From the NCBI GenBank assembly GCA_030672605.1, contig DAOVGE010000109.1, positions 1-7,119 on the forward strand: a stretch of 7,119 bases of DNA, read 5' to 3'. Shown piece after piece: positions 6,795 to 7,119 of the stretch. Under the pieces are notes generated by a model that saw nothing but the letters and a program-made list of their open reading frames with translations, did not search any database and had not been told where the DNA came from. The translations under genes and the position numbers were made by a program. The first letter of the stretch is position 1. Each line of letters begins with the position of its first letter. The DNA comes from Methanosarcinales archaeon (GTDB taxonomy: Archaea > Halobacteriota > Methanosarcinia > Methanosarcinales > Methanogasteraceae).

Positions 6795-7119
6795 TCAAAT
6801 CCCGAGCTCATACTCATACCCCCGCGCCTCCAGCCCCACCCATTCCCGATCAACCTCCGCCTGCACATCCTCAATATCCCGCTCAGACAGATGTGAAAAC
6901 CTCCCCTGCGCACGCAGATACTCTGAAACCTCCCGCCTCTTCTTCGGAATGTAACTCATACTAACCTTGCCATCCACAATCTCATAGAGCTTCCAGATCC
7001 CGGTTCTCACCGCAAGTCTCCCGATATTTATCCCCTCTGCCGGATCAAAGCCCCAGCCGACAGGACACGGTACCAGTAGATCAATATAAGCCATTCCCTT
7101 AACCTCCGCCGCCCTCGTC
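6795..7119 (-). CDS. porB: Pyruvate/2-oxoacid:ferredoxin oxidoreductase beta subunit, C-terminal part
   Basis: This is the 3' end of the gene for the thiamine-diphosphate-binding beta subunit of a 2-oxoacid:ferredoxin oxidoreductase, most likely pyruvate synthase. That cytoplasmic enzyme interconverts pyruvate and acetyl-CoA plus CO2 using ferredoxin. The 107 visible residues include the family's C-terminal signature AYIDLLVPCPVGWGF, then IGRLAVRTGIWKLYE, PKKRREVSEYL, QGRFSHL and a final helix with DIEDVQAEVDREW. The frame is open to the window edge with family-like residues before the first Met (RAAEVKGM), so the Met at 7094 is internal. A PorB is usually about 290-310 residues, so about two thirds lies outside. 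Visible residues do not exclude a related 2-ketoisovalerate or other 2-oxoacid enzyme. The stop lies about 45 nt from the TATA-like element on the same strand, so read-through from por into the cytochrome gene is possible. Confidence 0.85.
   Translation of the reverse strand, partial: TRAAEVKGMAYIDLLVPCPVGWGFDPAEGINIGRLAVRTGIWKLYEIVDGKVSMSYIPKKRREVSEYLRAQGRFSHLSERDIEDVQAEVDREWVGLEARGYEYELGI

Noticed and set aside
6756..6797. Tiny minus-strand frames of 12-13 codons after the por stop (one overlapping it as TGATG)
   Set aside because: Too short to support, no ribosome site of note, and one ends inside the TATA-like element.

Overview
The window looks like part of a chromosome of an anaerobic archaeon with about 50% GC. 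The best fit is an alkane- or methane-oxidising relative of the Methanosarcinales (ANME-2, GoM-Arc1 or Syntrophoarchaeum-like). This rests on a very large multihaem cytochrome carrying Methanosarcina-type S-layer-like domains, a neighbouring surface protein with a PGF-CTERM-like tail, a 2-oxoacid:ferredoxin oxidoreductase beta subunit, and an archaeal-type TATA element. The lineage is an inference; no marker gene here fixes it.

Layout. Positions 1-362 hold no convincing gene. They carry two palindromic dispersed repeats: family A (49-130, built from CGCAAAG/CTTTGCG blocks) and family B (182-265, built from GATTACACAAGATTAACACA). A plus-strand gene (363-2078) encodes a 571-residue exported, beta-rich surface protein with CARDB/DUF11-type domains. 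A minus-strand gene (2035 to about 6498) encodes a giant cytochrome of about 1490 residues with 15 CXXCH motifs and three wider haem-like motifs. The two genes converge and overlap by 44 bp, and each strand of the overlap encodes the basic cytoplasmic tail of a membrane anchor. Positions 6499-6794 again hold one copy each of repeats A and B, plus a TATA-like element. From 6795 to the window end runs the 3' part of a minus-strand porB-like gene whose start lies outside the window.

How the parts may work together. Oxidation of carbon compounds through acetyl-CoA or pyruvate metabolism produces reduced ferredoxin, and PorB belongs to that core metabolism. The cytochrome appears to be anchored in the membrane by its C-terminus and projected outwards, with haem clusters separated by S-layer-like and other beta domains. 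That is the architecture proposed for carrying electrons across the archaeal S-layer to a partner cell or a mineral. The convergent surface protein has a possible copy of the same S-layer-like fold at its N-terminus and may be a structural or adhesive partner. The functional pairing is inferred from adjacency and domain resemblance only.

The two-gene module is bracketed by the same two repeat families. Family A is in direct orientation and family B is inverted. On the right side the repeat runs into the apparent 5' end of the cytochrome reading frame, which has no ATG start.
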